Positions 27,400 through 41,111 of a DNA stretch of 64,000 nt are shown piece by piece. Made by a program: the position numbers and the translations under genes. This stretch comes from Glandiceps talaboti (Eukaryota; Hemichordata; Enteropneusta; Spengelidae): positions 17,279,842 to 17,343,841 of the forward strand of contig NC_135549.1 of assembly GCF_964340395.1 (NCBI RefSeq). Reading direction: 5' to 3'. Below the pieces are notes generated by a model. It saw only the letters and a program-made list of their open reading frames with translations, made no database searches and had not been told where the DNA came from. Numbering within the stretch: the first letter of the stretch is position 1; each line of letters begins with the position of its first letter.

Positions 27400-30300
27400 C
27401 AATTTAGTATGAAATTGTGATAAAACAGATTAACCATAAAAGATGTACAAATTGTGTTGAGTAATTACTATTGTTGTTATCATTTTATCTTTATCAGAAA
27501 CAACCCCTTGAAAGCAATGAAATGGTGTTGATGTTCAAGATAGAGGAAAGTCTTGCTGAATGGCATCTGTATCAACTAAAAACTAGAGAAGCAGAGAAAT
27601 TTTATAAGAAGGCCTTGGCAACTCTTACAGATATCCCAGAAGAAGAATGTATGGTAGACTATGGCAAACACATGGAAAGTCAAGGTAAGATGTATGATAG
27701 CGCCAAGGTATTAAGATACACATTGGAAAAATAACAGAACAAATTTCATTTTGTATCATGATCTGTCTTGATTTCATATCAGCTATCTTAGTTTGTTTCC
27801 TTTCCAAATCCTATATACTCCCCCCCCCCCCCCCTCTAACCCCTATCTGTCAGCACTCACCTAGAGTCGTCTGTCAATGATACATTTTGTATATTTTTGA
27901 ATAGGTCGTCTGTTAAATAGACTGGGTCATCTCAAAGTTCATGATGGCAAATTGAAGGAAGCACAAGAGTTCCTAGAGGAAGCCAAAGAGTGTATGAGGG
28001 CAGCTAGAAGTACAGCTGGACGGGCCACAGTCTACTACAATCTAGGGGTATATTGGTAAGAATAAATTATTGATTTCAGCTGCTAAATATGTCTTTTAAC
28101 CTCTCACGGTTTTATGTCCATAGACACATGTACTATTCTATTTATAGATAGGTGAATGACCTCTAGCGTGAAAAATGGTCAGCTCATGTATACTTATACA
28201 TGCTGATGTATTCTGGAGTATTGACAATCAAATGGTTAGAATGGCTTGCTATTAATTGAATCTGCAGGTTGCCAGTTCAAGCCTTACCATCACCACTACT
28301 GTTTGTTTCTGAATAGCTGTAGTCTGTTGACAAGATTTGAACCATTACTGAGCCCTAGTCAACCCAGCTGTATAATTGGGGACCTGATTGAACAGCTTTC
28401 ATCCTATGTGCCTCACTGTTGACTACAGGGATTGTATACTTCCCAGCAAGTTGAGGAAGTTAAAAAGGGATTGTTATGCCATTGTTGTTCAACAATGGCA
28501 GAAAGCACTATATGAAAATAGGACATTACATGTAATGTTATTCAGACTATGTACATATATGTAGCTAATGTCAATTTTTCAAAATGATATCCATTGTACT
28601 CAGTAGCTACAAAAATAGTACATTGTAGCATATAGATACAAGGTAACAATCCATTCCAGCATCTAAATTGTAACCATTGCATTGCAGGATCAGCTAGTTA
28701 TTAACAAAAACGATTCCTCTGTCTTGACTGTTTTTTAGGAACAAGAAACGTAATTATGAGAAGGCAGAAAAGTACTATCGTCAAGCACTGACCTTAAGAG
28801 AAAGTTGGTATGGAGCTTCTCATCCTCTCGTAGCGGAAGTGTTGGATGATTTAGCATGTCTACTGTCAAACCATAGGAATGAAAAAGGGTGAGAGAATTG
28901 AATGATTAGATTTCTGAATTTATAATATCTATTTCTGAAATATTGACTACAATATAATGTTTTCAATTTGAAGTGAAAGCCAGTAGTCTTTTCAGTGATC
29001 TTTTCACTTGTGTACAATTTCGGAGTTATTAAAATTGATGTATGAAAGAGTTGTGGTTAGATCCACAGATTACCATATTATCAGAAAGACAACAGATTTG
29101 TATATTGTGGCCACTAGGGGTGCTGTTCATAAACAGCTATTGGACCAAAAGTATTGTTGAGTACTGTATGTAGCCTTCTTCTCCTAGTGTTTCATGGCAA
29201 AGCTGGTTCTGTTCTTGACCAGTTAAAAGATTCTATGAACAATTATCAAATGGCGTAATATATAGATTTTCATGTCATTTTAATAGCCCTCACTTGTCCT
29301 CATATGGGGCACCCATCTTTCAAAAATGACCACAAGTTGGGTAACTGCCATATTGCAGTTTGACTGACTGTATTGTCATTGTCATTCATATTGACAGTTT
29401 AAACCGAGCTGAGGCCGAACCAATGTTCAGGAGAGCACTGCAGATAAGAGAAACAACCCTTGGAAAAAATCATTTGCTGGTAGCAACAACATTGTTTCAT
29501 TTAGGTAGGTAAATCACAGATATACACAAAGCTCAGATGAGTTTGCAATAATATTGCAGCTCAGTTGAGGAATTTGTAAGAAGTAGCTAGCTTTTTGTCC
29601 AATTCATTTCCCTACACCATGAATTTGCCATTATCTCAACTAAACACATCTTTCTTCATTATGAATACTGTGTGCTATAAAAGTTTTTCAATAATTAAAT
29701 ATTACCTTTTTTCAATCCAAAATAAATGATGTTCTGTTATATACAAGTGTAGTAGAACCAAAGATAAAAATCCTCAATACACATGTGATATTCTCAAAAG
29801 AGACCACATGAAGAGCAGTAGTGTGTACCATATACGTACATCAGAAAACACATCTTTGAAATTTTGGCATTGATGCAGAAGTTGATGTAGGAAATGATGT
29901 CATGGCAACTGTCAGTCAAATATTAGAATGTTGAACTTAAAGTATGGTTGACAGTAGTAAATAGTGTATTCACTATTGGTGTTAAATGTAGTACTAATAA
30001 GTAAAATGTTACTCTACTCGTATATACTTCTATGCTAATTCTGGTTGAAGCCTATTCAGTAACAGTAGGAGGGTGCTACCAACAATGCATCTAATCTTGC
30101 ATATAACTTTTATCATTGATGTGTTTAGGGAGGTTGTTAAAGGAAGATGGTAGCAGACAAAACAAGAAAGAAGCTGTGCAGTTATTGAAGAGATCCCTAG
30201 ACATGAGATCAACTCTACTTGGACCAAGTCATAGAATAACAAAGGCTGTCATGTTCAGTCTCAAAGAAGTGGAAAATCAGTTACGTAATTGTGAATATGA

Positions 30301-31294
30301 TTACGCACCAGTCAAGCAACCCGACAAACGAACAACCAAACTACCTTACAGCAGCATGAGTTGGCATGATCAAGAACTGGAAACACTGGAGAAGAGAACC
30401 AAGTCCAGAAATTCCGATCGTTCTTACTCTCCTACTAAGTCTTTCAGCAGTGGGTCATCCAGTCGAATGTCATATCGTGATGTTGATAGTGAAGTTGGCT
30501 CTTCTTCGTATAAATCTACGGGCTATCAGAATGCAGATAGGACATATGGTGCAAGTCAAATAACTCTGGACAGTGAAGATAATAGCATGGCAAATAGGAA
30601 TGGGTCTGCTACAAGTATTGCTGGTAAGAGCAGTTCGGGGGATTCACGGCCTTTAAGTGCCAAGGCACCTAGTGTTGCTAGTTCTTTGCATCACTCAGTC
30701 AGTATACGCTTCAAAGATGACTCCCAGAGTAAACGAGCAACAAGTGCTACAAGTAGAACATCAAGTGCCTTTAGTATTCCCAATGGAAGGAGTGGTATGT
30801 GGTCTAGTTATAGCCGTCCAGTGAGTGCCATGGATGATAACTCAGTACATCGACATAAATGTTATATTCCGGGAAAATTTACTCTAGATCCTACCAATGC
30901 AAAGGATGTTCATGGCCCACACAGTCCCATAAGGACTCTTCTAGGAGATCCGTTATGTCCAAGACCACGTAGTGCACTGGTTCATTCAGCAGCATGGTAC
31001 CATGTACCTGGCCGTTACTCAACTCCAGATAAACTGTATCCATCAAAACGAAGTCAAATCCGGCCATTTAAAAGAATACCTACAGGGGCCTATATTCAGA
31101 AACAGAGTAGGAGCAGGAAAAGTCAGCTGATTTCTCCCGATGTGAAGAAGTTAACTTCAACAGAGAATGAAACTCAAGATGTTATTAATGGTGGTGGTAT
31201 TATGAAAAGCAATACAACCGATAAGAGTACAGATAAACTTCTTGCTTCACCATCCAAAATCACTTTCAAAGATGACATAGAAGTGAAAGACTGA
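10616..31294 (+). CDS. TTC41: TTC41-like DUF4062-NACHT-TPR protein
   Basis: Seventeen coding exons: 10616-11230, 15426-15612, 16453-16687, 19597-19802, 20215-20375, 20923-21403, 22214-22453, 23069-23270, 24175-24358, 24845-24896, 25440-25799, 26468-26595, 27498-27684, 27905-28055, 28739-28888, 29398-29504, 30129-31294. All have GT/AG borders and sum to 4812 nt (1603 aa). Domains: DUF4062 (about 31-190; [14 protein letters not shown] and PVDLRWGI); NACHT/STAND ATPase with Walker [10 protein letters not shown] (358-366) and Walker [11 protein letters not shown] (449-458); TPRs (about 980-1260) of kinesin-light-chain type, e.g. [20 protein letters not shown]; then a roughly 330-residue Ser/Arg-rich tail containing HVPGRY. 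Its molecular role is not established; the architecture suggests a nucleotide-switched scaffold. NPHP3 shares the layout but not this N-terminal DUF4062 start, and adjacency to HSP90B1 supports TTC41. The tail makes it longer than the mammalian protein as I recall it (about 1300 aa). Confidence 0.88.
11550..11582. repeat. Small hairpin in TTC41 intron
   Basis: TTTAATCATAG pairs perfectly with CTATGATTAAA across a purine/pyrimidine loop that can extend the stem. No flanking duplication. Confidence 0.4.
14871..15271. repeat. Compound (CA)n/(CATA)n microsatellite
   Basis: About 400 bp of CATA tetranucleotides broken by CA blocks, in a TTC41 intron. Both flanks carry GCAAACCACAGTTG (14768-14781 and 15276-15289). 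Long open frames on both strands here are artefacts of the repeat. Confidence 0.95.
16688..19596 (+). other. TTC41 intron before the P-loop exon
   Basis: A 2.9-kb intron between the exon ending at 16687 (phase 2) and the Walker A exon. I see no repeat array, nested gene or recognisable mobile element in it. Confidence 0.7.
23826..24052 (-). mobile_element. tRNA-derived SINE in TTC41 intron
   Basis: On the minus strand the head reads like a tRNA: box A TGGCTGAGTGGTTAA (about 24036-24022) and box B GGGTTCGATT (about 23968-23959). A roughly 100-bp body follows, ending in an A-rich AAATAAATAAAG tail near 23840. The element lacks an ORF. No clear flanking duplication was found, so the limits are approximate. 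Confidence 0.65.
25110..25362. repeat. Compound (GT)n, (TGTA)n and (TTG)n microsatellite
   Basis: GT dinucleotides with a CGCGCACGTGCGCGCG interruption, then TGTA units, then about 16 TTG trinucleotides (from about 25313), in the TTC41 intron just before the 25440 exon. Confidence 0.95.
27030..27396. repeat. Compound (CATA)n/(CA)n array with CAACAAAGACAAAA spacers
   Basis: CATA blocks are separated by the same spacer CAACAAAGACAAAACATA at about 27017, 27167, 27240 and 27280, showing amplification of a spacer-plus-array unit. It ends in (CA)n then (TA)n, about 100 bp before the TTC41 exon at 27498. Confidence 0.95.
28232..28530 (+). mobile_element. Degenerate tRNA-derived SINE in TTC41 intron
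   Basis: A box A-like TGGTTAGAATGGC and a box B-like CCAGTTCAAGCC lie at the left. The body contains GTCAACCCAGCTGTATAATTGG, which I recall from marine-invertebrate SINEs, and the right end reads AAGCACTATATGAAAAT, a common SINE/LINE 3' tail form. The copy is old and its limits are approximate. Confidence 0.5.
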
Positions 31295-31506
31295 ATTTTG
31301 AGGATTTTAAAATATGGGAAATGAGTATAATGTAAATGCCAACACATAAAAAGTAGTGTAATAATGTAAACCTGTATGTGTACGCATGATACTTCATATA
31401 TAGGTTTCTATGGGGAACTGATTCAATATGGCTATAGTTCTTGTACATACATGTAATATTTGATACAGCGTTTAGAAAAGTATAAATTATGAAGCAATTG
31501 AAGTGT

Positions 31507-31664
31507 ATGTGTGTGTGTGTGTGTGTGCATGCCTGTCTGTCTGTCTGTATGTATGTATGTATGTATGTATGTATGTATGTATGTATGTATGTATGTATGT
31601 ATGTATGTATGTATGCATGAATGTATGAATGTACCTATTTGCATGTGCATGCACATGTGTGTGT

Positions 31665-31737
<73 letters not shown>

Positions 31738-31741
31738 TTTG
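31507..31741. repeat. Compound (GT)n/(TATG)n microsatellite in TTC41 3' UTR
   Basis: GT, CTGT and TATG blocks, then a long GT block. If the UTR assignment is right, this is transcribed as GU/UAUG repeats. Confidence 0.9.
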
Positions 31742-32406
31742 CAAGTGTATGGATGAATATTCCAGTACACTATATGTATGTGCATATTTGTATGTAGTTC
31801 AAGTTGTGTGTTATTGTAGATGCAGCATTCAGGTAGTAAGTAAACATATAGACTCTCCTGAATTACTACAGATTTAGTCAAATATCCAATGAAATAGAAA
31901 CTAAAAGTCATACAAAATATCGATATTCTGTAAATATTTTTAGTGAACAAGTCTCTGCATTGTATTTTTTAAAAGTTTTCTAGTGAACATTTCACTGTAC
32001 TTACTAAAAACCAGACGTGTATTTGAATCATGTAACAATAGACAGTACCTTTTTGTAAAGAAAATCATTTTATTTTTAAAAGTATTTAGCATGTTATTTG
32101 TATATACTGTTATGAATTGTATGCCAGATTTATCATCCAATGAAATATTATATTATGTAAAATGTTATTTGTATATTTGATTGAGTGCCAACTTTCTAGA
32201 CAGAAGTGTTCATATTTTACTCTAGGAATTTTTTATGTCTTTTGTTTCATATTTCTATGTTGACCCTGAAGTAAATGTGCTTTTACTTCTGTACCAGACG
32301 TACGGTAGTTTTTGTGTTGTAGGAATCTTCTGCTCTACTGTCAATGTTTTCATCAGTTTATCAATGTTTGTTTAAACACTGTGGTATGGTATGATACATG
32401 TCAAAT

Positions 32407-32640
32407 AGTGTCAAATGTTGTTGGGTTGTGGGGTTTTTTTTTTTGTTTTTTTTTTTGGGGGGGGGGACTCTTGACCGGAGCCAAAGACTTAAGACAACAG
32501 GTTAATTTATGGAAAAAAATTATGCAGAGGTTTGTCTTCTTAGTGTCAAATGTTTGTTTTGGGGAAACTCTTGACAAAAGCCAAAAACTTAGATAACAGG
32601 TTAATTTATGCAACAATTATGCAGAGGTTTGTCTTTTTAG
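32407..32640 (+). repeat. Tandem duplication with poly(T)-poly(G) insert
   Basis: AGTGTCAAATGTTTG-type sequence starts at 32407 and at 32542, and both copies end in ATTATGCAGAGGTTTGTCTT. Only the first copy carries the T and G homopolymer runs (about 32433-32466). Confidence 0.8.
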
Positions 32641-33265
32641 CTATATATCTAGTTAAATACAAAAAAAAAGATGTATTTGCTGTACTTTTAAATATCTCAA
32701 GAACATTATTCTTTCTTCACTGAGTCTGTACACTACAATTCATAGATTACTCAAGAAGTAAGAAGGCTGTGTGGAATATATTTTTTACACATTTCTGCTG
32801 CAACTTATTAGTAATACCAGGTACTATCACAACGCATAAATTTACAACAAAATCTGAAACTCTTTCTGGACCTCATATGTATTTGAACATGTGTGGCCCT
32901 CTTTTTCATGTATCACTTATACTATGGTAGGGATGAGGTGGAGGGAGGGTGGGGGAGGGGGATGATTTGGACTCAGGATATTATATTCAGACTATCTGTA
33001 CAGTCACACATGATTGTTGTTTTACTGGCTTTCTTTGATATCACTGACATAAAAGTACCATTCTTGATTTGCCAAAAATGACACTTTTTTTTGTGTATAA
33101 ACATAGTTTTATAAGACCAAGATGACAATCTTTATTCTGCATTTATATGTAGATATTAAAAATCATTTACATGGTTAAAAGATCTTCAAATTTCTTTACA
33201 AGGGCAAGACTGCATGTATACAGTATTTGAAGCTATTGACTGAATAAATGGAGTACTTGTTAATT

Positions 33266-34470
33266 ATACATGAGTCTGCAGTTTGTTATTTCTTGTTGAG
33301 TCCACTATTCACAGCAAAGTCTTAATTCATAATAAAAGGTGACTTGGCCTATACCTACCTATATCACACTTTTACCCCATCTGAAGTTTATTTTAAGGTT
33401 GCCTTTGAAAAATAATGCATTAGCCCTATGAACTTTATTTGCATTTATAGTTTATTCTCAGTAAATTACTGGGGGGGGGGGGGGGGGACCATGGAATATC
33501 AAGCACTGTGACCATCCTCCTATTTTATTAAACCCATTTTCTAAATACTACTAGCCCTCCCTGAATTTCCTTCCTGTTAAAGCTGCACTAGCTGCAACTG
33601 GAATGTTTTTTTTTACAAAAATGTTTTGTAAGGTACAAATAACTTACTCGTAATATCAAACACCACATGAACAGAATTGCATCCCCTATGGGTAAACATA
33701 TTTTTTGTAGCTGTATAAACAATCAATCAAAGCAAATTGATTTTGGGGTCCACACCCAGAAACTGCGCCCTCAACGGTGATTACTATTTCAACCTGTTTA
33801 TTTACCTCTTATTGAGAATATTGACTAATGATTACCATGTGCAATGTCTAATATTGATATTTTAGCAATTTTCAGTGAATATGTTGTGCTTGTGTGATCG
33901 AAATATGATGCTCAGGATAATTGTGGTGACAGATTCCTAACCTTTAGGCTTTTTCTTGCCACTAGCACTATGATATACTAGTAATATGGGCTACTGATCA
34001 AAATATTACCTACAGAACTCAAGGTACACATGATCATGTACTTTTTTTGCTGTCGAATAGTTGTACTTTTCATTACATATCAACAAAATATCTCCACTTC
34101 AACATTTGTGTTTGCAGAACGTAAAATGCAAGCTACGACTTAACGAGACTCCACTCCAGAGGATCAAAATATTGACATCATTAATATACTTTTACATTCA
34201 AAAAATTCCAGCTACATATGCCAAACATTCCGCATATTCCAGTAGCAATATATCCAGGACAAGAAAGTGTAGCTTTTAGCGCGGTTATAGCGCTCGAGGC
34301 ATGCGCTCGAGGCGAGGAACTGAGTGAGGAATGATTCGAAATATGTATAAGCGCGATCCGGCGAGCTCTCGAGATCTCGTGAACTAGTTCTTTTTGCGCT
34401 TTTCAACATTTTGAATAGAAAGCGACAATCAATGTGATTGGTCTAAAGTGTAGCAATCTGGTAATGCAGC
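33266..34470. other. TTC41-tubulin intergenic region
   Basis: No gene is recognisable. It holds a run of 17 G at 33471-33487, and from about 34280 a CpG-rich patch with the 11-mer GCGCTCGAGGC repeated twice and several CTCGAG sites, leading into the alpha-tubulin promoter. Confidence 0.5.
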
Positions 34471-34471
34471 C

Positions 34472-34479
34472 TGACGTCA
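34472..34479 (+). promoter_or_regulatory. CRE palindrome TGACGTCA
   Basis: A full palindromic cAMP-response element, 65 bp upstream of the tubulin TATA box. An inverted CCAAT box (GATTGG) lies about 40 bp further upstream. Use by CREB/ATF factors is inferred. Confidence 0.6.
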
Positions 34480-34495
34480 GAAATTAAACAATAGT

Positions 34496-34529
34496 ATTGC
34501 CAAGCAACAGATGCGTTGCTGGTGGCAAC
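34496..34529 (+). promoter_or_regulatory. Paired RFX X-box-like motifs in the alpha-tubulin promoter
   Basis: Two matches to GTNRCC-N0-3-RGYAAC stand 6 bp apart. ATTGCC-A-AGCAAC (34496-34508) has one mismatch in the left half. GTTGCT-GGT-GGCAAC (34515-34529) has one mismatch and a 3-bp spacer. RFX factors drive ciliary genes through such sites, so the motifs suggest this alpha-tubulin serves cilia. Confidence 0.55.
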
Positions 34530-34536
34530 GAAGCTG

Positions 34537-34544
34537 TATAAATA
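34537..34544 (+). promoter_or_regulatory. TATA box (TATAAATA) of the alpha-tubulin gene
   Basis: TATAAATA lies about 130 bp upstream of the ATG, so transcription would start near 34565-34575. The 5' leader then runs directly to the ATG at 34676. Confidence 0.75.
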
Positions 34545-34675
34545 CAAGCAACTGCTTACCAACCGTCATATTTGCTGTTCCAAAGATCCGTTGCGCATCT
34601 TGTGTTAGCAGTCTCCACAACAATATCTTTTTTTCCTCTAGTTACCCGTGAATCTTCACAGAAACTTCTATAAAA

Positions 34676-37948
<3,273 letters not shown>

Positions 37949-38012
37949 AAATGAAAATATCCCACCACAAGCATGTTAACTTGACTTTGTCATGATGTAA
38001 ATTGAAGCAAGA

Positions 38013-38018
38013 AATAAA
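38013..38018 (+). terminator. Alpha-tubulin poly(A) signal AATAAA
   Basis: Canonical hexamer 65 bp after the tubulin stop, followed by T/G-rich sequence (38040-38075). A second AATAAA at 38291-38296 could give a longer transcript. Confidence 0.7.
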
Positions 38019-38059
38019 TAATTTGAAGGCCTGTTATAAACTGAGAGATGTATTGTGTC

Positions 38060-38904
38060 TGTTTATCTTTGTACAGTTATTGTATGTGCAGTGATGATAT
38101 AGTTTCCTGCTGAAATCCTGTTGTGTGTGTGTGTAATTTGGAGCACTGTATGAATGCAAATATTGTGAGAACAGCAAATAACATCTAAGCCCCTTATAGT
38201 AGACGCAAAATTATATGAGAAAGCACTTCATTGCACATATTCTAACAGCCCAGCAACCAACCCTGGATGCCCTCATCTACATGTATTGTGAATAAATTAT
38301 AGGGAGAAGACTATCTCCTGTCTTTAAAAGAATGTCAATAGAAAAGGTGAAACTGCAAGATTTTTGCTGGAATCAATTGCATTGTGAAGAGATCTTACTG
38401 TATAAATGCATGAATTAGTAGTGTGGTCATACATACATTTTGTAAGGGTTTCTGTGAAAGTAATCTGATCAAATGGGAGATTGGATGGTAGTTGCAACGA
38501 ATACCAGTTTCTATCACAACTGTCTGCCATCAGTTCAGTTCAGTGTGTGTGTGTCCAGCCATTGTCTGTCGGCTCTGGAAGTTCAAATAATTCAACTTCA
38601 ATAATCCAATAGTTAAAAGTTAAGAAAGTCAAACAAGGACTACAGAGTAGTGGAAACAGATGGAAAATTATGAGTTGATAGCTGCAATTAGCTAGCAAAA
38701 TTGTCTACAGATTTTTTTCCATACCTCGGTCAAACTAAAAAAAAATACAGAAGTGTGGATGGAGTATCGATAGTGGAAGAAACAAAACTCTCTGAAATGA
38801 CTTGAGGACAATATATAGTTAAAAAGTTCTTGTTTGCAAGTGTTGTACAACTGCGCCATCAACGGTTTAATTTTCATGTTTTGGATAGTGCGCCCTCAAT
38901 GCAT
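38060..38904. other. Tubulin-RPL29 intergenic region
   Basis: No gene is seen. The right end (38845-38904) carries GC-rich motifs, including a 19-mer that recurs at 33763 with one base changed, and leads into the RPL29 transcription start. Confidence 0.5.
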
Positions 38905-38936
38905 CCTTTCGGATCCGCCATTTTGTGACATCTCAG
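38905..38936 (+). promoter_or_regulatory. RPL29: RPL29 TOP-type transcription start, YY1-like site and non-coding exon 1
   Basis: The pyrimidine run CCTTTC at 38905-38910 fits a 5' TOP start, the mark of ribosomal-protein mRNAs. It is followed by CCGCCATTTTG (38915-38925), a YY1 site of the kind found just inside many ribosomal-protein genes. The exon ends at 38936 in a strong donor (CAG|GTATGT) and would splice to the acceptor at 41078-41079 (TTGACAG), 32 bp before the ATG. Confidence 0.65.
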
Positions 38937-39553
38937 GTATGTCTTCGGTGTCGAGCACTATCAACTAATAATCTGACGTTTAGTGAACCCATCCATCCAA
39001 AATACTCGTTCTAACAGATGAATCAATAAAACATCGATGTTCTTGTGAAATATTTTAAAGATTTGTTGTTTACTAAGACAAATACAATGCCGTCAATGAC
39101 GGGCAACGTACATGGACTAGTGTGTTTATGTCACGAATAGGGAAGAGGTCAACATGTAATTCAGCGAAAAGTTGTGATGATTACTTTTTGCAATTACAAG
39201 AACATGACAGAAACATGGGAAACCATTTACATAAAGTACGAATCGTTGAAATTAATGTTATTCAGCTGTATGACTTATTGTAAGTTGAAGATATAAAGTC
39301 ACAGAGCTTCGACATCATTATTTTCAGGTCAACGTGCAGCTAGCTGATAACTCGCATAAAAAAATATTAGTCCTGCTTGCAGACGGTGTACGCGTTTCGC
39401 TCATGGCAGGGACGACTTACTCCGTATGTAAGCAGGACTACAAAATGATGAGCATACAAAACTGATGATTTGTAAAGCCATACAGTCTATGTTTCTTAAA
39501 GAACCCCCATCCGCTCTAAAACAATTATTTATCTTCATTTATATACCTTAAAC

Positions 39554-39585
39554 CATGGAAGTAGAACCATGGTTCTACTTCCATG
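39554..39585. mobile_element. 32-bp perfect palindrome with 7-bp target duplication
   Basis: A perfect 32-bp palindrome with half-arm CATGGAAGTAGAACCA, flanked exactly by CTTAAAC at 39547-39553 and 39586-39592. It is in RPL29 intron 1. The related element at 40006 has the same arms and a different 7-bp duplication, so both look like insertions of one family. Confidence 0.7.
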
Positions 39586-40005
39586 CTTAAACTCACTCTC
39601 AGGGAGCCTGAACGAACAAAAAACACCCCCACGTACACGAGATATTGCATGGATGTATTACTAGAATAATACATCCATGGTATTTTAGTAATCATAAAAT
39701 ATAAGGACATGGTTTTTGAATTCACAAGTCGTTGCTTCCAAAAGGCATATGCAGACAAACATTTATCACCCTTTTTCCTCTAATGCACCATGACAGTAAA
39801 ATTTCACAACTATAAAATTACGTGCATTCCCTTGCCATGTATAGTACACTATATATTGTCAGTACAGTACAAATATGTTTGCCAGACACATTAAATTTAA
39901 CAAGAAATTGTTCCATATACTGCCAGTGCCACTGTACTTCCATATAATTATTATTGAGACCTGCATACTGGTCTCAAATAACATAGACGATTACATGTGA
40001 CAGAA

Positions 40006-40040
40006 CATGGAACTATAACCCATGGGGTTCTACTTCCATG
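40006..40040. mobile_element. 35-bp palindrome of the same family, with its own 7-bp duplication
   Basis: Starts CATGGAACTATAACCC and ends GGTTCTACTTCCATG, an imperfect palindrome sharing its arms with the one at 39554-39585. It is flanked exactly by GACAGAA at 39999-40005 and 40041-40047. Confidence 0.7.
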
Positions 40041-41111
40041 GACAGAACAACATTTTTAGGTGTCTGGTAAAACTGGCTCTGACTGAACAAAGGACTTTAC
40101 ACAACTACAAGTTCAGCTTCATTGAGTCTGAAGTATCTGAAAATTCTTGTCAAATTCACATGCAAGGTGTAAAGGAATGTGTGCCTGATTGTACATGTTA
40201 CTAATTCAGTGGTAATGCACCATCCATTTTGAAGTTGTTCACACTGCCTTCCAACTAAGAATAACAATAGTCACAGTCTCTGGCCATCTGTTAGACTTTA
40301 TTCTCACCCTTCCATGCTTTCACCCACAGACAACAACAGTGTTTGACCCTAGTACACCAAGGTGTGCGAGACCAGATACAAACCATGTTAACATTCAAGT
40401 CTGTGCATGACACAGACTGGTGCTTCTTCACACTACCTGTTTATCCCATTTTTTGCCCATACACCCCACACATTTCCATTTGAATTTAGCTTTTTGAGAC
40501 AACATTGACAGCCTGGTGACAATTTTTTTTCAACAAAGAGCCCAAACTTCTATTATAACGCAGATAAATTTCTGTCTAGGAGTCAGACTGCTAAAGTCCA
40601 ACCACGACAATTTTCCTAACAAAGATCTGTCTGCCTGCAACCTCCCGGAGGGGGGGGGGGTTACACTATACTTCTGTCCGTGTGTCTGTCTGTGGACATG
40701 GTATCTCAAAATCTACAGCATCGATACTAATGAAACTTGTACTTCATGATAGGTTTATAATCATCTATGTTGGTCCTGTACTAGTAGACAACAGGATAAT
40801 AAAACATGGTTATTTTGTCATGTTAAATTGGAATTGAAACCAACATTTAGATTTGTGGAACCACAACAATGTCAATACATTTTCCACAAGGGGAAAATAG
40901 ATAAAAGCATTAAAGTCAAAATTTGGAGAATTATACAGTATTAGTTATCAAATTGCAAGAAGTTCTCTCCCCCACCCCCCTCCCCAAGAAAAGTTTTTTT
41001 TTTTTCTCTGTTGACCTATGTTTTACAAGAGAATGGCAAACTAAAAGTGTTCTTTTCTCTCATATTTGGTTCTTGACAGATTACCAATATTGTAATCCAA
41101 GACACAAGACA

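Larger units (their letters stand above)
31295..33265 (+). other. Probable TTC41 3' UTR with AATAAA at 33243
   Basis: After the stop at 31292-31294 the first well-placed poly(A) signal I see is AATAAA at 33243-33248, followed by a T/G-rich stretch. The implied UTR is about 2 kb and contains a compound GT/TATG microsatellite (31507-31741) and a tandem duplication with poly(T)-poly(G) tracts (32407-32640). An earlier non-canonical signal cannot be excluded. Confidence 0.5.

Noticed and set aside
10616-31294. Assignment to NPHP3 (nephrocystin-3)
   Set aside because: The NACHT-TPR layout is similar, but the protein begins with DUF4062 without the NPHP3 coiled-coil N-terminus, and the position beside HSP90B1 fits TTC41 better. 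A phylogeny would settle it.
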